From Eopsaltria australis (lineage: Eukaryota; Chordata; Aves; Passeriformes; Petroicidae): DNA of 64,000 nucleotides. Under the pieces are notes generated by a model. The model was not told where the DNA came from. It was given only the letters and a program-made list of their open reading frames with translations, and did not search any database. Shown here one piece after another: positions 51,401 through 57,784 of the stretch (position 1 is its first letter; each line of letters opens with the position of its first letter). Location: contig JAVTVJ010000117.1 of the NCBI GenBank assembly GCA_034509425.1, forward strand, positions 1,302,001-1,366,000, given 5' to 3'. A program made the position numbers and the translations under genes.

Positions 51401-52643
51401 GGCCAGCCCTGAGTGCCTCCTCCTCCTCCTCTCTCCCTTCCCTTCTATATCTGAGCTGATTCCATATGGGATGGAATATCCCTTTGGCTGACTGGGCTCA
51501 GCTGGCCTGCTGGTGTCCCCTCCCAGGATCTTGCCCCCCCCATCCCCTTCAGTGGGGGAAGGAATGTCACAGGGACAGCACAGCTTGGCAGTAGCCAAAA
51601 CACTGCTCTGTTATCAACACCAGCTACCAAAGCAAAGTACAGCAGTGTAAGGCCTGTGAGCTTTACCCCAGTCAGACCCAATATACCCAGCTAACAGGAA
51701 CAGCAGCAAATGTGAAGAAAAAGCAAGTTTGCAGCCTGCAGCTGGCAATTTAAAGAACAAATGGAGAATGGAAAGACAATAGATAAACAACAGGCAAGTC
51801 CACACACAGTGAGGAACTGGCTTAGTGTTTTCACTTTTAGGCACTGCAGCAGTTTTTTCTTAGGTGTGTTATAAAAAAAGGCTCAAATGAGAAGCAGACA
51901 CAGGCACTGCAAGATGCCACTGTGGGCTGTGATTGTACAGGGCTGGTTTGTTGTGTGCCACTTGGAGGGGCATCTTGCCCTGTGATCCAGAACATTTGCT
52001 GTTTTACAAGAGGTGGAAAAAGTTTAAATTCCTAAAATTCCTCCTGCAAATTATGATTAAGGGATTTTCAACAAATGTGTCCAGAGTAAATGCTAGTCAA
52101 CAGAATTAGCTCAGTACTGGATTTAATTTTTTTTTAAAGATGATGACACAGTAAGCAGCTAAAGGCCACCACAATCCAAAAGTTATTTATGTTCAGTGCA
52201 AGTAAAGGCACTTTACTCTTTGGCCTTCCATGTTTCATAATGAAGAGACTCTAGCATTTCTGTGTGTACTAGCACTGAGTTCTTGTTCTATTACATTTAT
52301 GTATTTTGGAGTTTTACAAAGTTTACTCAAAGCTCATGCCTTTGAGCTCTCCACAGTCAAATGTGGCTGAGCACCATCAACAGGTTTAAAAACTAAGCTA
52401 CACGTTGATGAAAAACAGTACAACATCACAATCTCCTTGTCTGAGCACCTTGCTTACACAAAATGAGACAAATCTAATACAGAGGTAAAACAAAAAACTT
52501 AGAGGAGGGTCAGTTTTCATTAGACTTCCTCAACAGCTTTATGAACTCTTCAACTTTTCCAAGTATAATTAACAAAGACTTAGACTTACTTTTTCTCCTT
52601 TATCCCCTTTCAGTCCAGGAAAGCCAGGAAAGCCTTCTTCACC
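399..52643 (-). CDS. COL22A1: COL22A1, collagen type XXII alpha-1 chain (partial: 21 internal exons)
   Basis: This is a FACIT collagen chain that trimerises and is secreted to the extracellular matrix at tissue junctions (muscle-tendon, cartilage surface). Seen: 21 minus-strand exons, all phase 0, each starting on a complete codon, total 347 codons of mostly uninterrupted Gly-X-Y. Exons run 52590-52643, 50657-50710, 49320-49373, 44860-44913, 42748-42792, 38317-38370, 37009-37062, 29801-29836, 28325-28354, 27352-27405, 26388-26441, 18845-18898, 10116-10169, 9695-9748, 8639-8692, 7436-7489, 7007-7042, 4703-4765, 3518-3571, 2316-2357, 399-431. Known (recalled, not searched): the human chain has the same exon-length register, the run [26 protein letters not shown], a break before EGLKGE, GLPGEIG, and a break containing FTPHPR after GPPGLPGT; all have counterparts here in the same order. 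COL19A1, COL21A1 and COL25A1 did not fit. Start, signal peptide, vWA, TSPN and C-terminus are outside the window. Confidence 0.93.
432..2315 (-). other. COL22A1 intron between exons 20 and 21
   Basis: 1884 bp. It contains an LTR remnant at about 1018-1479 and a poly-A tract near 2113-2127. The rest looks unique. Confidence 0.8.
1018..1479 (+). mobile_element. ERV LTR remnant, 3' part, plus orientation
   Basis: The stretch ends in ataccattcccaaaccatgaca, the terminal pattern of avian ERVL-type LTRs (as recalled), preceded by a TTATT/TTGTTG-rich stretch and tttatctcaacctgcgatc typical of the R/U5 part of the same elements. The 5' end is not clear and I found no target duplication, so it is probably truncated. 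Confidence 0.6.
2316..2357 (-). CDS. COL22A1: COL22A1 window exon 20 (42 bp)
   Basis: Encodes [14 protein letters not shown]: four triplets plus a Gly-Thr that leaves the helix. The acceptor is ctccag and the donor gtaagt. The odd 42-bp length is explained by the next exon, which begins with a second Thr and a non-collagenous stretch. Confidence 0.92.
2358..3517 (-). other. COL22A1 intron between exons 19 and 20
   Basis: 1160 bp. A short A-tract lies at about 2700-2712; I recognise nothing else. Confidence 0.8.
3518..3571 (-). CDS. COL22A1: COL22A1 window exon 19 (54 bp, Gly-to-Ala break)
   Basis: Encodes [18 protein letters not shown]. Codon 10 (plus-strand 3542-3544) is GCA, Ala, where Gly is expected; the triplet reads AMK instead of GMK. 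Register is kept on both sides. The acceptor is ttttag and the donor gtaagt. In remembered human sequence the position is Gly (GLPGLKGDRGEK). Confidence 0.92.
3572..4702 (-). other. COL22A1 intron between exons 18 and 19
   Basis: 1131 bp. It carries a CR1 3' fragment at about 3915-4045; I recognise nothing in 4046-4702. Confidence 0.8.
3918..4042 (-). mobile_element. CR1 LINE fragment, 3' end
   Basis: The plus strand reads gtttgggttggaaagtac and then the diverged block with tcaaccccctgccatgggtagggac and gatcaggttgctcagagctcc, the reverse complement of the CR1 3' region. Strongly 5'-truncated. Confidence 0.8.
4703..4765 (-). CDS. COL22A1: COL22A1 window exon 18 (63 bp)
   Basis: Encodes 21 residues, seven triplets starting [10 protein letters not shown] and ending GEKGDR. 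The acceptor is tttcag and the donor gtgagt. The 63-bp length equals the remembered human exon segment. Confidence 0.93.
5671..5802 (-). mobile_element. CR1 LINE fragment, 3' end
   Basis: atcatagaatggtttgggtt, then the standard block ending near ccaatatggccttggacact: reverse complement of the CR1 3' UTR, well preserved over about 130 bp. Confidence 0.9.
5827..5858. repeat. CAGAGATT short tandem repeat
   Basis: Four imperfect copies of cagagatt lie in about 32 bp, just beyond the CR1 fragment. Confidence 0.7.
6391..6809 (+). mobile_element. Possible solo LTR or LTR remnant
   Basis: A 419-bp segment starting tgttaaaattc and ending tattccatca has a TATA-like tataaaga at 6691 and aataaa at 6766-6771, spaced as in an LTR R region, and abuts a CR1 end. 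I found no target duplication and recognise no family, so this is an inference from layout alone. Confidence 0.35.
6811..6890 (-). mobile_element. CR1 LINE fragment, 3' end
   Basis: The sequence atcatagaatcattaaggtt followed by ggaagacctctaagatc is the reverse complement of the CR1 3' end. Only about 80 bp remain. Confidence 0.8.
7007..7042 (-). CDS. COL22A1: COL22A1 window exon 17 (36 bp)
   Basis: Encodes [12 protein letters not shown]. The acceptor is ttccag and the donor gtgagc. The human counterpart, as I recall it, may be one triplet longer; that is unverified. Confidence 0.92.
7043..7435 (-). other. COL22A1 intron between exons 16 and 17
   Basis: 393 bp, no repeat or other feature recognised. 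Confidence 0.8.
7436..7489 (-). CDS. COL22A1: COL22A1 window exon 16 (54 bp)
   Basis: Encodes [18 protein letters not shown]. The acceptor is ctgcag and the donor gtaagg. Confidence 0.93.
7490..8638 (-). other. COL22A1 intron between exons 15 and 16 (GC-AG)
   Basis: 1149 bp. Begins with gcaagt at the exon 15 side (plus strand acttgc, 8633-8638) and ends with ctgcag at exon 16. Nothing else recognised. Confidence 0.85.
8639..8692 (-). CDS. COL22A1: COL22A1 window exon 15 (54 bp, GC donor)
   Basis: Encodes [18 protein letters not shown]. The acceptor is gtttag. The exon is followed by gcaagt, not gtaagt: a GC-AG intron with an otherwise ideal consensus (AAG|gcaagt). No GT near the end would keep the 54-bp register. 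Confidence 0.91.
8693..9694 (-). other. COL22A1 intron between exons 14 and 15
   Basis: 1002 bp, AT-rich, no repeat recognised. Confidence 0.8.
9695..9748 (-). CDS. COL22A1: COL22A1 window exon 14 (54 bp)
   Basis: Encodes [18 protein letters not shown]. The acceptor is tctcag and the donor gtaagt. GLPGEIG is shared with the remembered human chain. Confidence 0.93.
9749..10115 (-). other. COL22A1 intron between exons 13 and 14
   Basis: 367 bp, the shortest intron here; nothing recognised. Confidence 0.8.
10116..10169 (-). CDS. COL22A1: COL22A1 window exon 13 (54 bp)
   Basis: Encodes [18 protein letters not shown], the most proline-rich exon of the set and therefore a locally very stable helix once hydroxylated. 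The acceptor is ttgcag and the donor gtaaga. Confidence 0.93.
14438..14665 (-). mobile_element. CR1 LINE fragment
   Basis: Plus strand starts atcagagaatcgttatggtt ggaaaagacctctaagatcc and continues to gcttgaccaccctttcagtg and aagaaatttttccttatatc, the reverse complement of the CR1 3' UTR plus the last ORF2 codons. Confidence 0.85.
16522..16620 (-). mobile_element. CR1 LINE fragment, short
   Basis: agattcacagaatatcctga then gttggaagggatccacaaga resembles the reverse complement of a CR1 3' end. It decays quickly and the right limit is uncertain. Confidence 0.6.
16994..17546. repeat. A-rich simple repeats (two tracts)
   Basis: An A16 tract lies at 16994-17009 and an AAC/AAAC-rich tract at about 17487-17546. 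Unique sequence lies between them. Confidence 0.8.
17575..17700 (+). mobile_element. CR1 LINE fragment, 3' end, plus orientation
   Basis: ggattcttggggtgtcctgt, gttggacttgatgatcctta and the terminal attctatgattct octamer-type ending are the sense-strand CR1 3' end. Confidence 0.88.
18845..18898 (-). CDS. COL22A1: COL22A1 window exon 12 (54 bp)
   Basis: Encodes [18 protein letters not shown]. The acceptor is atgcag and the donor gtaagc. It is isolated between introns of 7.5 and 8.7 kb. Confidence 0.93.
20658..21075 (-). mobile_element. CR1 LINE fragment
   Basis: Plus strand begins gaatcacagaatcatcatgg and passes through aagttcttcctcatgttcag, cctgttcctcttgtcccatt and cttcttgaggctgaagaggc, all reverse-complement CR1 3' landmarks. 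About 420 bp. Confidence 0.92.
21120..21699 (+). mobile_element. Solo LTR of an avian endogenous retrovirus
   Basis: 580 bp from TGTGTTGG to CCACAACA, flanked on both sides by the identical 5 bp caggc (21115-21119 and 21700-21704), a target-site duplication. An aataaa lies at 21515-21520. The 5' end tgtgttggttttgcacggcc and the 3' end gggtcaaaccacaaca resemble common songbird ERVL-type LTRs as I recall them. There is no internal retroviral sequence, so it arose by LTR-LTR recombination. Confidence 0.88.
22559..22627. repeat. Second copy of the sequence flanking the 21.1-kb solo LTR
   Basis: The 20-mer aacagaggtggatttggtac at 22608-22627 is identical to 21095-21114, the left flank of the solo LTR. 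The 45 or so bases before it are also similar (ttctc...tggcccag compared with ttctctgaggcctggtcc). Family unknown. Confidence 0.6.
23459..23500. repeat. ATT-rich microsatellite
   Basis: Imperfect (ATT)n of about 40 bp. Confidence 0.8.
25280..25755 (+). mobile_element. CR1 LINE fragment, plus orientation
   Basis: Sense CR1: agaatggccttgtgaggggt, cttaggctgttcagcctgga, gaggagactgaggggagacc, then attcttggggctgctttgtg and gacttggacttgatgattct at the 3' end. About 475 bp, no intact frame. Confidence 0.92.
26388..26441 (-). CDS. COL22A1: COL22A1 window exon 11 (54 bp)
   Basis: Encodes [18 protein letters not shown]. The acceptor is ctaaag, a less usual AAG end, and the donor gtgagt. Confidence 0.92.
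26442..27351 (-). other. COL22A1 intron between exons 10 and 11
   Basis: 910 bp; nothing recognised. Confidence 0.8.
27352..27405 (-). CDS. COL22A1: COL22A1 window exon 10 (54 bp)
   Basis: Encodes [18 protein letters not shown]. The acceptor is ctgtag and the donor gtaagt. Confidence 0.93.
27406..28324 (-). other. COL22A1 intron between exons 9 and 10
   Basis: 919 bp. Holds a three-copy 15-bp repeat at 28048-28092; otherwise nothing recognised. Confidence 0.8.
28048..28092. repeat. Three-copy 15-bp tandem repeat
   Basis: Copies attgctctacaactg, attgctctacaaata and attgactctacaact follow one another without a gap. Confidence 0.85.
28325..28354 (-). CDS. COL22A1: COL22A1 window exon 9 (30 bp, carries a helix interruption)
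   Basis: Encodes [10 protein letters not shown]. The first four residues interrupt the Gly-X-Y repeat, then GLK GEE resumes it. The acceptor is ttgcag and the donor gtaaga. Human collagen XXII, as I recall it, has a 10-residue counterpart (VQQEGLKGEQ), so the tiny exon and its interruption appear conserved. Confidence 0.9.
28355..29800 (-). other. COL22A1 intron between exons 8 and 9
   Basis: 1446 bp; an A-tract at about 29677-29688, nothing else recognised. Confidence 0.8.
29801..29836 (-). CDS. COL22A1: COL22A1 window exon 8 (36 bp)
   Basis: Encodes [12 protein letters not shown]. The acceptor is ctgcag and the donor gtaaga. It ends just before a helix break, so the last triplet GTS is followed by the non-Gly residues VHTE of the next exon. 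Confidence 0.92.
30648..31724 (-). mobile_element. CR1 LINE, 3' portion with reverse transcriptase remnant
   Basis: Read on the minus strand, it carries the ORF2 reverse transcriptase remnant ([15 protein letters not shown], then the palm motif [10 protein letters not shown]), later the C-terminal signature [20 protein letters not shown], and the CR1 3' UTR near 30700. A second short 3'-end piece may sit at 30648-30672. Frame breaks show that it is dead. It continues beyond an inserted LTR at 32345. Confidence 0.9.
31725..32338 (+). mobile_element. Solo LTR inserted in a CR1 element
   Basis: 614 bp from TGAGGCTACC to CCCTGTGCA. It is flanked by the identical 6 bp ggccat at 31719-31724 and 32339-32344. 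A TATA box tataaa lies at 32073-32078 and aataaa at 32141-32146, in plus orientation and at normal U3/R spacing. The CR1 reading ([11 protein letters not shown] on one side, GEAPDDWR on the other) resumes across it. No internal retroviral genes. Confidence 0.85.
32345..32720 (-). mobile_element. CR1 LINE, upstream part of the same element
   Basis: On the minus strand it encodes the CR1 ORF2 segment [20 protein letters not shown] ahead of the RT, and [10 protein letters not shown] next to the LTR. Together with 30648-31724 it forms one interrupted CR1. The 5' limit near 32700-32730 is approximate. Confidence 0.82.
32881..35099 (+). pseudogene. Unrecognised two-exon gene-like unit, nested antisense in COL22A1, disrupted
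   Basis: Not recognised. Seen: ATG at 32881 in a good context (gccaagATGt), 25 codons starting [10 protein letters not shown] to 32955, donor gtgagg, a 298-bp intron, acceptor ccacag at 33253, and a phase-0 join into a long frame from 33254. The product is rich in Ser, Pro, Glu and Thr with acidic clusters, no membrane segment and no domain I know. The frame stops at TAA 34253-34255 but continues in the same frame to 34675 ([18 protein letters not shown] region). A one-base deletion near 34644-34650 shifts to the next frame, which runs to TGA 35097-35099 and ends [19 protein letters not shown]. Two internal copies of a unit (from about 34105 and 34609, 504 bp apart) align without gaps after correcting the shift: [13 protein letters not shown] and [14 protein letters not shown] further donor-like AAAG|gtaggt follows at 35168. 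The intron argues against a processed copy. It could instead be functional if the stop is the true end or is spliced out at CCCTG|gtaaaa. Confidence 0.5.
35770..36180 (-). mobile_element. CR1-like LINE segment
   Basis: gtgcccagcacagagggaca, atcactgccctgctcctgct and ttggccagcacccccagggt align with the CR1 copy at 31190-31330 in the same orientation (cagcacagagagacaatcac). The right part is diverged and the limits are approximate. Confidence 0.65.
37009..37062 (-). CDS. COL22A1: COL22A1 window exon 7 (54 bp)
   Basis: Encodes [18 protein letters not shown]. The acceptor is ttatag and the donor gtaagt. It is followed downstream by the 7.2-kb intron that carries the nested repeat and gene-like block. 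Confidence 0.93.
37063..38316 (-). other. COL22A1 intron between exons 6 and 7
   Basis: 1254 bp, AT-rich, nothing recognised. Confidence 0.8.
38317..38370 (-). CDS. COL22A1: COL22A1 window exon 6 (54 bp)
   Basis: Encodes [18 protein letters not shown]. The acceptor is ttccag and the donor gtatgt. [10 protein letters not shown] is shared with the remembered human chain. Confidence 0.93.
38950..39260 (-). mobile_element. Ancient CR1/L3-like LINE remnant
   Basis: The order of landmarks (actcctctagactaaacaac, tttcaacttttcttcatggg, then ctgctcccctttgtgcagtg and tccaatttttccacatcttc) follows the CR1-clade 3' region, but it is strongly diverged and AT-rich. An old insertion. Confidence 0.5.
41400..41417 (+). 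repeat. Poly-A tract
   Basis: An uninterrupted run of about 18 A. Confidence 0.85.
42748..42792 (-). CDS. COL22A1: COL22A1 window exon 5 (45 bp)
   Basis: Encodes [15 protein letters not shown], a charged stretch nearly identical to the remembered human sequence (last triplet GEK there). The acceptor is ttttag and the donor gtattc, which is weaker than the gtaag type used elsewhere in the gene. Confidence 0.93.
42793..44859 (-). other. COL22A1 intron between exons 4 and 5
   Basis: 2067 bp, about a third of it a CR1 fragment (43690-44305). The rest is unique-looking. Confidence 0.8.
43690..44305 (-). mobile_element. CR1 LINE fragment with ORF2 C-terminus
   Basis: Minus-strand reading gives the CR1 ORF2 end ([20 protein letters not shown]), and the plus strand shows caggttgctcagagcccagt and caggtgggctctcaccagag. 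About 600 bp, no intact frame. Confidence 0.9.
44860..44913 (-). CDS. COL22A1: COL22A1 window exon 4 (54 bp)
   Basis: Encodes [18 protein letters not shown]. The acceptor is tgccag and the donor gtaagt. The terminal GAP joins GLQ of the next exon to give the GAPGLQGERG motif typical of this chain. Confidence 0.93.
44914..49319 (-). other. COL22A1 intron between exons 3 and 4
   Basis: 4406 bp. An A-rich spot lies near 45815-45836. No mobile element recognised and no frame with a known motif. Confidence 0.75.
49320..49373 (-). CDS. COL22A1: COL22A1 window exon 3 (54 bp)
   Basis: Encodes [18 protein letters not shown]. The acceptor is ttgcag and the donor gtaagc. Perfect Gly-X-Y throughout. 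Confidence 0.93.
49374..50656 (-). other. COL22A1 intron between exons 2 and 3
   Basis: 1283 bp; nothing recognised. Confidence 0.8.
50657..50710 (-). CDS. COL22A1: COL22A1 window exon 2 (54 bp)
   Basis: Encodes [18 protein letters not shown]. The acceptor is ttacag and the donor gtaagc. [14 protein letters not shown] is one of the stretches that matches remembered human collagen XXII closely. Confidence 0.93.
50711..52589 (-). other. COL22A1 intron between exons 1 and 2
   Basis: 1879 bp. It contains a candidate conserved noncoding stretch (about 50840-51060) and an LTR remnant (51350-51640). Confidence 0.8.
51350..51640 (-). mobile_element. ERV LTR remnant, minus orientation
   Basis: gggatggaatatccctttgg, the region with cctgctggtgtcccctccca and the stretch with ctgttatcaacaccagctac parallel the LTR at 57218-57784 and recalled avian ERVL LTRs. 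Both termini are degraded. A (CTC)n run at about 51417-51431 is embedded. Confidence 0.65.
52590..52643 (-). CDS. COL22A1: COL22A1 window exon 1 (54 bp)
   Basis: Encodes [18 protein letters not shown], six perfect Gly-X-Y triplets. The acceptor reads ttgtag before the exon and the donor is gtaagt. It is the most upstream coding exon I could find; everything above it to the window end is intron. Confidence 0.92.
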
Positions 52644-54111
52644 CTACAACACCAATGGGAAAAAATACCCCACATCAAATGCCATACCATTCTGTGGTAT
52701 ATCTGTGTACTTCAGACAGTGCAGTTGTCATCTCTTGAGAACTGAGTCCAGCTTCTCACCCTCGCTGTAACAATGCTGGGCTCAGTCACCTGTTACTTGC
52801 CCATATTTGAACAGGTTCACTTTCAGTTTTCCATTCTAGTGCATTCCTTCCCCTCTTCTTTGTAATTACCATCCAGAACCAGCAGTTTTCCAAGAAAAAT
52901 ATTAGAGACCCACCCTTGTTTAAAAAAAAAAGGATTTGAAGCATAGCAACTCCTCCCTGAGAAACCCTCCTGTTGCCATATTCCAAAGCATAAGAACTTG
53001 AAGCTTGGCATGGGAAACTTGGTACCAAGTAAGTTGGTACTTACAACTTACTACTACTGGCAAGTTCCCAATGGCATGGATTTTTTAAAATTATTATTAT
53101 TGTTTAAATAAATTGCATGGAAATTGAAATGGAAAATTCTGGAAAAATTCAAATGAAGGATTTTTTTTCATTTATTTACTCTCATTAGGACAAAGGACTG
53201 GGAAGATTTTCCCCATCTGCTTTTACAAAAACTCACTAGCACAGACAAATCCTTTTGCAAGGGCATTAAATTGGCTAAGAAGTTGATGCTTATATTTCTA
53301 AACTGTCTATATATACATAAGGACTACCTAAATATGTAGGTAAATTCAGGCCAAATTCTGCCACATGCAATCTTATTTGTGACTTTTTCTTTCTGTAAGT
53401 CTAGTCCAGCAGACTTAGATGGATGTATTCCTAGGGCAAGGTTCCAGTCAACAATAGACAGTGTCTAAATCCTTATTTATTTATAGGTATATTTGGCACT
53501 TAAAGGTAAATAAAAGATAGTACCTGAAAAGTATCTTTCTTTATAATCACATTTCTTGCTAACTGAACCTTCACAAAGCACTACCAGAATTTGCAATGCA
53601 GCTGGTGATAACAATCAGCTCTGCTATATTCAAATGTGTCTCTAATGAGATAGGAAACTCATCAAATAGCAAACGTGATTTTTGAGGAAATCACTTGCTC
53701 TAAGAGGTCAATATAACTTGAAGGAACTGCTGTTCCATGGCAAAGTGTGTCACACAGGTAGGAGAACAATTTATGTCTTTCCTATGCAAAGTAAAAGGAG
53801 TTTGCATAAGGTCCAGTTAATCAGCTTCTTCTCTTGCCTTTTTTTTTTTCTGCCATGAAATAGCAACTGCTTGGCAAAGCTGAACAAATTAATCCTAGGA
53901 GCAGTCAGTAAGTTTGAAGCATGGTGCTCAAAGAAATATTCATGCAAGACAGGAGAATATCCACCAGCTTTTCCAGTTTCTCTCCAAGGAGAAAATTGCA
54001 CAGAAGCAACCTAGACTCTAGAGACAGAATTAATGTCCCCTGGGGAACCACCACTGGAAGGGCTACAGAGTGGGAAGAGCTCCTACTTCTGCCCCTTCCA
54101 CTGACTTCCAG

Positions 54112-54490
54112 CAGAATCATTAAGGATGGAAAAGATCTTCAAGATCATCAAGTCCCTATTAACCTAGCATTGACATGTCCACCACTAAACCATGTCCCCA
54201 AGTGCCACATGTGCATGTTTTTTCAACGCTTCCAAGGACAATGATTCCTTAACTTACCTGGGCAGTTTGTTCCAGTGCTTGACCACCCTTACAGTGAAGA
54301 ATTTTTTCTAAGATCCAATTTAAAACTCCCCTGGTACAACTTGAGGCCATTTCACCTTGTCCTGTCACTTGTTACCTGGGAGAAGAGACTGCCCCCCTAC
54401 CTTGCTACAACCTTATTTCAGGGAGTTGCAGAGAGCAGTAAGGTTTCCCAGAGCTTCCTCTTCTCTAGGCTAAACAACCCCAGTGCCCCA
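54112..54490 (-). mobile_element. CR1 LINE fragment
   Basis: agaatcattaaggatggaaa at the 3' end, then gcttgaccacccttacagtg, acttgaggccatttcacctt and cctcttctctaggctaaaca. Reverse complement of the CR1 3' region, about 380 bp. Confidence 0.92.
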
Positions 54491-54841
54491 GATGGCTGCT
54501 TTGTATCACTCAGTGAGCAGGAAAACACGTCAGGGTAAGGGTAAATTCTGCAGGTGTTTGAACCTTAGTAAAAGCACAGGAGGACTGGAGATCACGTAGC
54601 CTGTTCCAAAAAGCTCACATTCACAGGGACTTCACAGGAGTGAGCAGTGGTAGAGAGCAGAAAGCAGACAGTTCCTGATGCTGCTGTGCTGCACGGGGCC
54701 AAAGGAGCTGTGACAGGCAGGGATGGGAGACCAACCAACAGCTCGCACCCCCTAATTCCCAGCCAGCTGCCAAAACCCTTCTGAGGGTGCAGCTAACTGG
54801 AACAGAGTCATGTTGTCACAGAAATTTACCTCATTAAGCAA

Positions 54842-54868
54842 TTTTTTTTCCTTTTTTTTTTTTTTTTT
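54842..54868. repeat. Poly-T tract
   Basis: A T-run interrupted once by cc, about 27 bp. Confidence 0.85.
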
Positions 54869-57217
54869 AACTGGCCAACTTTGTGAACTGCATTGCACAA
54901 CAATCACCTTTTCATTTCACCTCTCCACCAGATTTTTAAATCAGGCGAAACCCCAAGTATTGTGTTCAGCATGCTGCTAAGCCTAGGGAACTGCTGGTGT
55001 TATCCAACAGGTATCTGTTCCTTCCCCTTAGCCCCTCAAAGTCAGTCAACTGGTTTAGAAAAAGAGCTTGGCTCTCTCCCCAGCACTTGTGGATTGGGGG
55101 GTTCTGCTGGTATATCTATCCTGGAAATTACTTTCTAGGGAAAGTTGCAGCTAGAGAAAGATGAAATTGTCCAAGAAAGAAATCAGAGGGACCCAAAGTA
55201 ATGTTGTTCTAGAGGAGTTCTTGCTGGGAATGTTACAGCTTTGGCAATGAGGCTCAAAGAAAGGCAGTAGATTTTCCCAAGAACTTTCCCAGCTCATGAG
55301 CCTGCTGTCCCTTCCTGACCCACTGGAAAACCAGCTACCTGTGTTGAGTTTCCCCCCTCTCAGCTGCATAGTGGCCTTTAATCAAACATTTCCACCAAAG
55401 TTAGCAAGGGAATAAACACTTCCATTAGCTCACAGTTGACAAAGTGTCTGTCAGAAGAGCCTGGATTTGGCAAGTCCAATCCAAAGCAAGCAGAAGAGTT
55501 TTCTTGCACTGTGGCTGTGAAGTGCAGTCAGATGGAAGCAGAGCAAGGGAGGGCAGGCAGGTGCTGCAAGCACTGAAGTCATGTGCTGCCAGGGGCTGTG
55601 AGGATGCAGAAGTTACACAACACAGAGCTACATATTTCTACAAATGCCAATTTCTGCTTTTCAATAGTTATTCTATGGTTATTTACTTGAATAACAGAAC
55701 AACTCATTTTTTCCCTGCTTGGGTCACTGCTGGACACGTTATGAATAAACATTAAATGACAACCATTGTGCTTCAAATCTCCATTTAAAATTGCAAGCAA
55801 TATGTAAATATGAAAAAGAAACAGCAGAGGCAGAGAGCACAGGGCAGTGGAATAACTGCTAGGCAGACACTCCCTGCAGATGCTCTAGGATGAAACACAC
55901 TGGGAGAATAGGTAGGTTCTGGCAGCTGGCATTGAGCCCTGGGGAACAAAAGTCCATCACATCCTGGACACAAAGGCCAAACCTGGTTGTGCCACTGAGA
56001 GGGATTAAAATAATCCTGTATTCCCACAGATTGGCTGCACTCCCAGCTTCAGCACAATGGGAATGAGGTGGTGACATGTAAACTACACTTAGCTGTTTGT
56101 GCCGTGCAATCCTATTGTCACCCATCTGTTGTATGAATATCTGAAACTCAAAGGTCATCTTTTTCTGGAGAAGCATCAGGACCAGAATATGAAGGTAACA
56201 AGGACTGGGGATATGAGAAACACCAGCAAAAGAAGAAGAGGCTACTGATAGAGAGAGAAACCAACTATACCTTCTAAGGCATCTTCCCTTAGGCTGAGCC
56301 TATATTTTCTGGGGTAGTTTTACACTTTAGATGGAGCGACCTTTTGCTTTTTTGGTCAATAGTTTTGTGGAGAAAAATTGAATTGTGCAGGTAGTGGTAC
56401 CTGTGAGGTATTTTGCAGTAACAAATAGGACATTTGCAGTAACAAATAAACTTGGTTTAGGAAGTTATTAAAAAATGAAATACTGCAGTCTCTAAGGATG
56501 CAGCACCAGGCAAGTCATTCCGAAAACTCCATCCTTCATTCCTCAAAGAATTGATAACAATTCTGCAAGAAAATTAGAAAGGTTTTCTGAGCCATCCTGA
56601 AAACAAAATGTTTAAGCAGAATTCAGCAAAAAGGGTAGAATTCTGAATTTCTTTCTATCAGCTTTTGAATGGAAGCATTCAGAGCCACACAATGGATGTA
56701 AAGCAAGGGGTAACCACTACTTCTGTTCTTCCAGGGGTTCTCAGAGCAAGGCTCACATGGGCACATGTGTTGTCCAGACTCAGTGGACTAAAGAAAATGT
56801 CACATCATGAGGAACTTCAAAGCACAGCCAACTCTCAGCTGCTGCAGAGAAGAATATGGGGGTGATGAAGAATAAAAATACACCTCTTATCTTCAGTCAT
56901 TAAAAACAAAATAGGTGTTCTGGGTAAGGATGGACACACCCAGAGAGGTTCCTTTGTTAGTTTATGTACATCATCAGAATTATTCCATTTCTATATTTGA
57001 GGAAGGATGTCTTCCTGGTACACCAGCATCCCATGGATTTACCAGACTGTGCCAGCTCCAGCTTAGTGATTCCTCCATACTCACCATATTCACATGTACC
57101 TTAATTTGTTGTAGGTCGTGCAAAAATTCCCCTCACTTGGGTTGCAGTGAGCCCTACTACCCCATAAGTTATGGAAAACCATATGTTTATGGTCTGTGAC
57201 CAAATGATATCCACATT

Positions 57218-57784
57218 TGCCATGGTGTAACCCCAGCCAGCAGCCAAGCCCCACACAGCCACCACTCTGTCACTCCCCCACCAGTGGGATCAGGGAGAGA
57301 ATCAGAAGAGTAGAAGCTGGAAAACTCATGGGCTGAGATAAAGACAGTTTAATAGGGAAAGCAAAGCAAATCAAGGAATTAATTTCCTGTTTCCCATGGG
57401 CAGGCAGGTTCAGCCGTCTCCATAAGAGCAGGGCTCCATCACATGTTATGGTTACTTGGGAAGGAAAACACCATCACTCCAAACGTCCCTCCCCTTCCTC
57501 CTTGTTCTCCCCACCTTACCTACTGAGCATGATGTCCCATGGTCTGGAATATCCCTTTGGTCACTTTGGGTCACCTGTCCTGGTTGTGTCTCTTCCCACC
57601 TTCCCCTGCACCTACAGTCCCCTCCCCAGTGTGGCCGTATGAAAAACAGAAAAGGCCTTGGCTCTGTGTAAGCCCTGCTCAGCAATAACAAAAACATCTC
57701 TGTGTTATCAGCACAAATCCAAAACACAGCCCCATACCAGCCACTGGGAAGAAAATTAACTCCATCCCGGGCAAAACCACGACA
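57218..57784 (-). mobile_element. Solo LTR of an avian endogenous retrovirus, minus orientation
   Basis: On the minus strand it begins TGTCGTGGTTTTGCCC and ends GGTTACACCATGGCA, 567 bp. Landmarks in order are gatggagttaattttcttcc, gggatattccagaccatggg, and a U3/R end with attaaactgtctttatctca. It matches a very common avian ERVL-type LTR as remembered. No clear target duplication (acatt and gtatc flank it) and no internal genes. Confidence 0.85.

Noticed and set aside
399..52643. Identity as COL19A1, COL21A1, COL25A1 or a fibrillar collagen
   Set aside because: Remembered sequences of those chains do not match the exon order, the breaks or the motifs here; fibrillar helices lack these interruptions. 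Type IV collagens split Gly codons at exon borders, which is not the case here.
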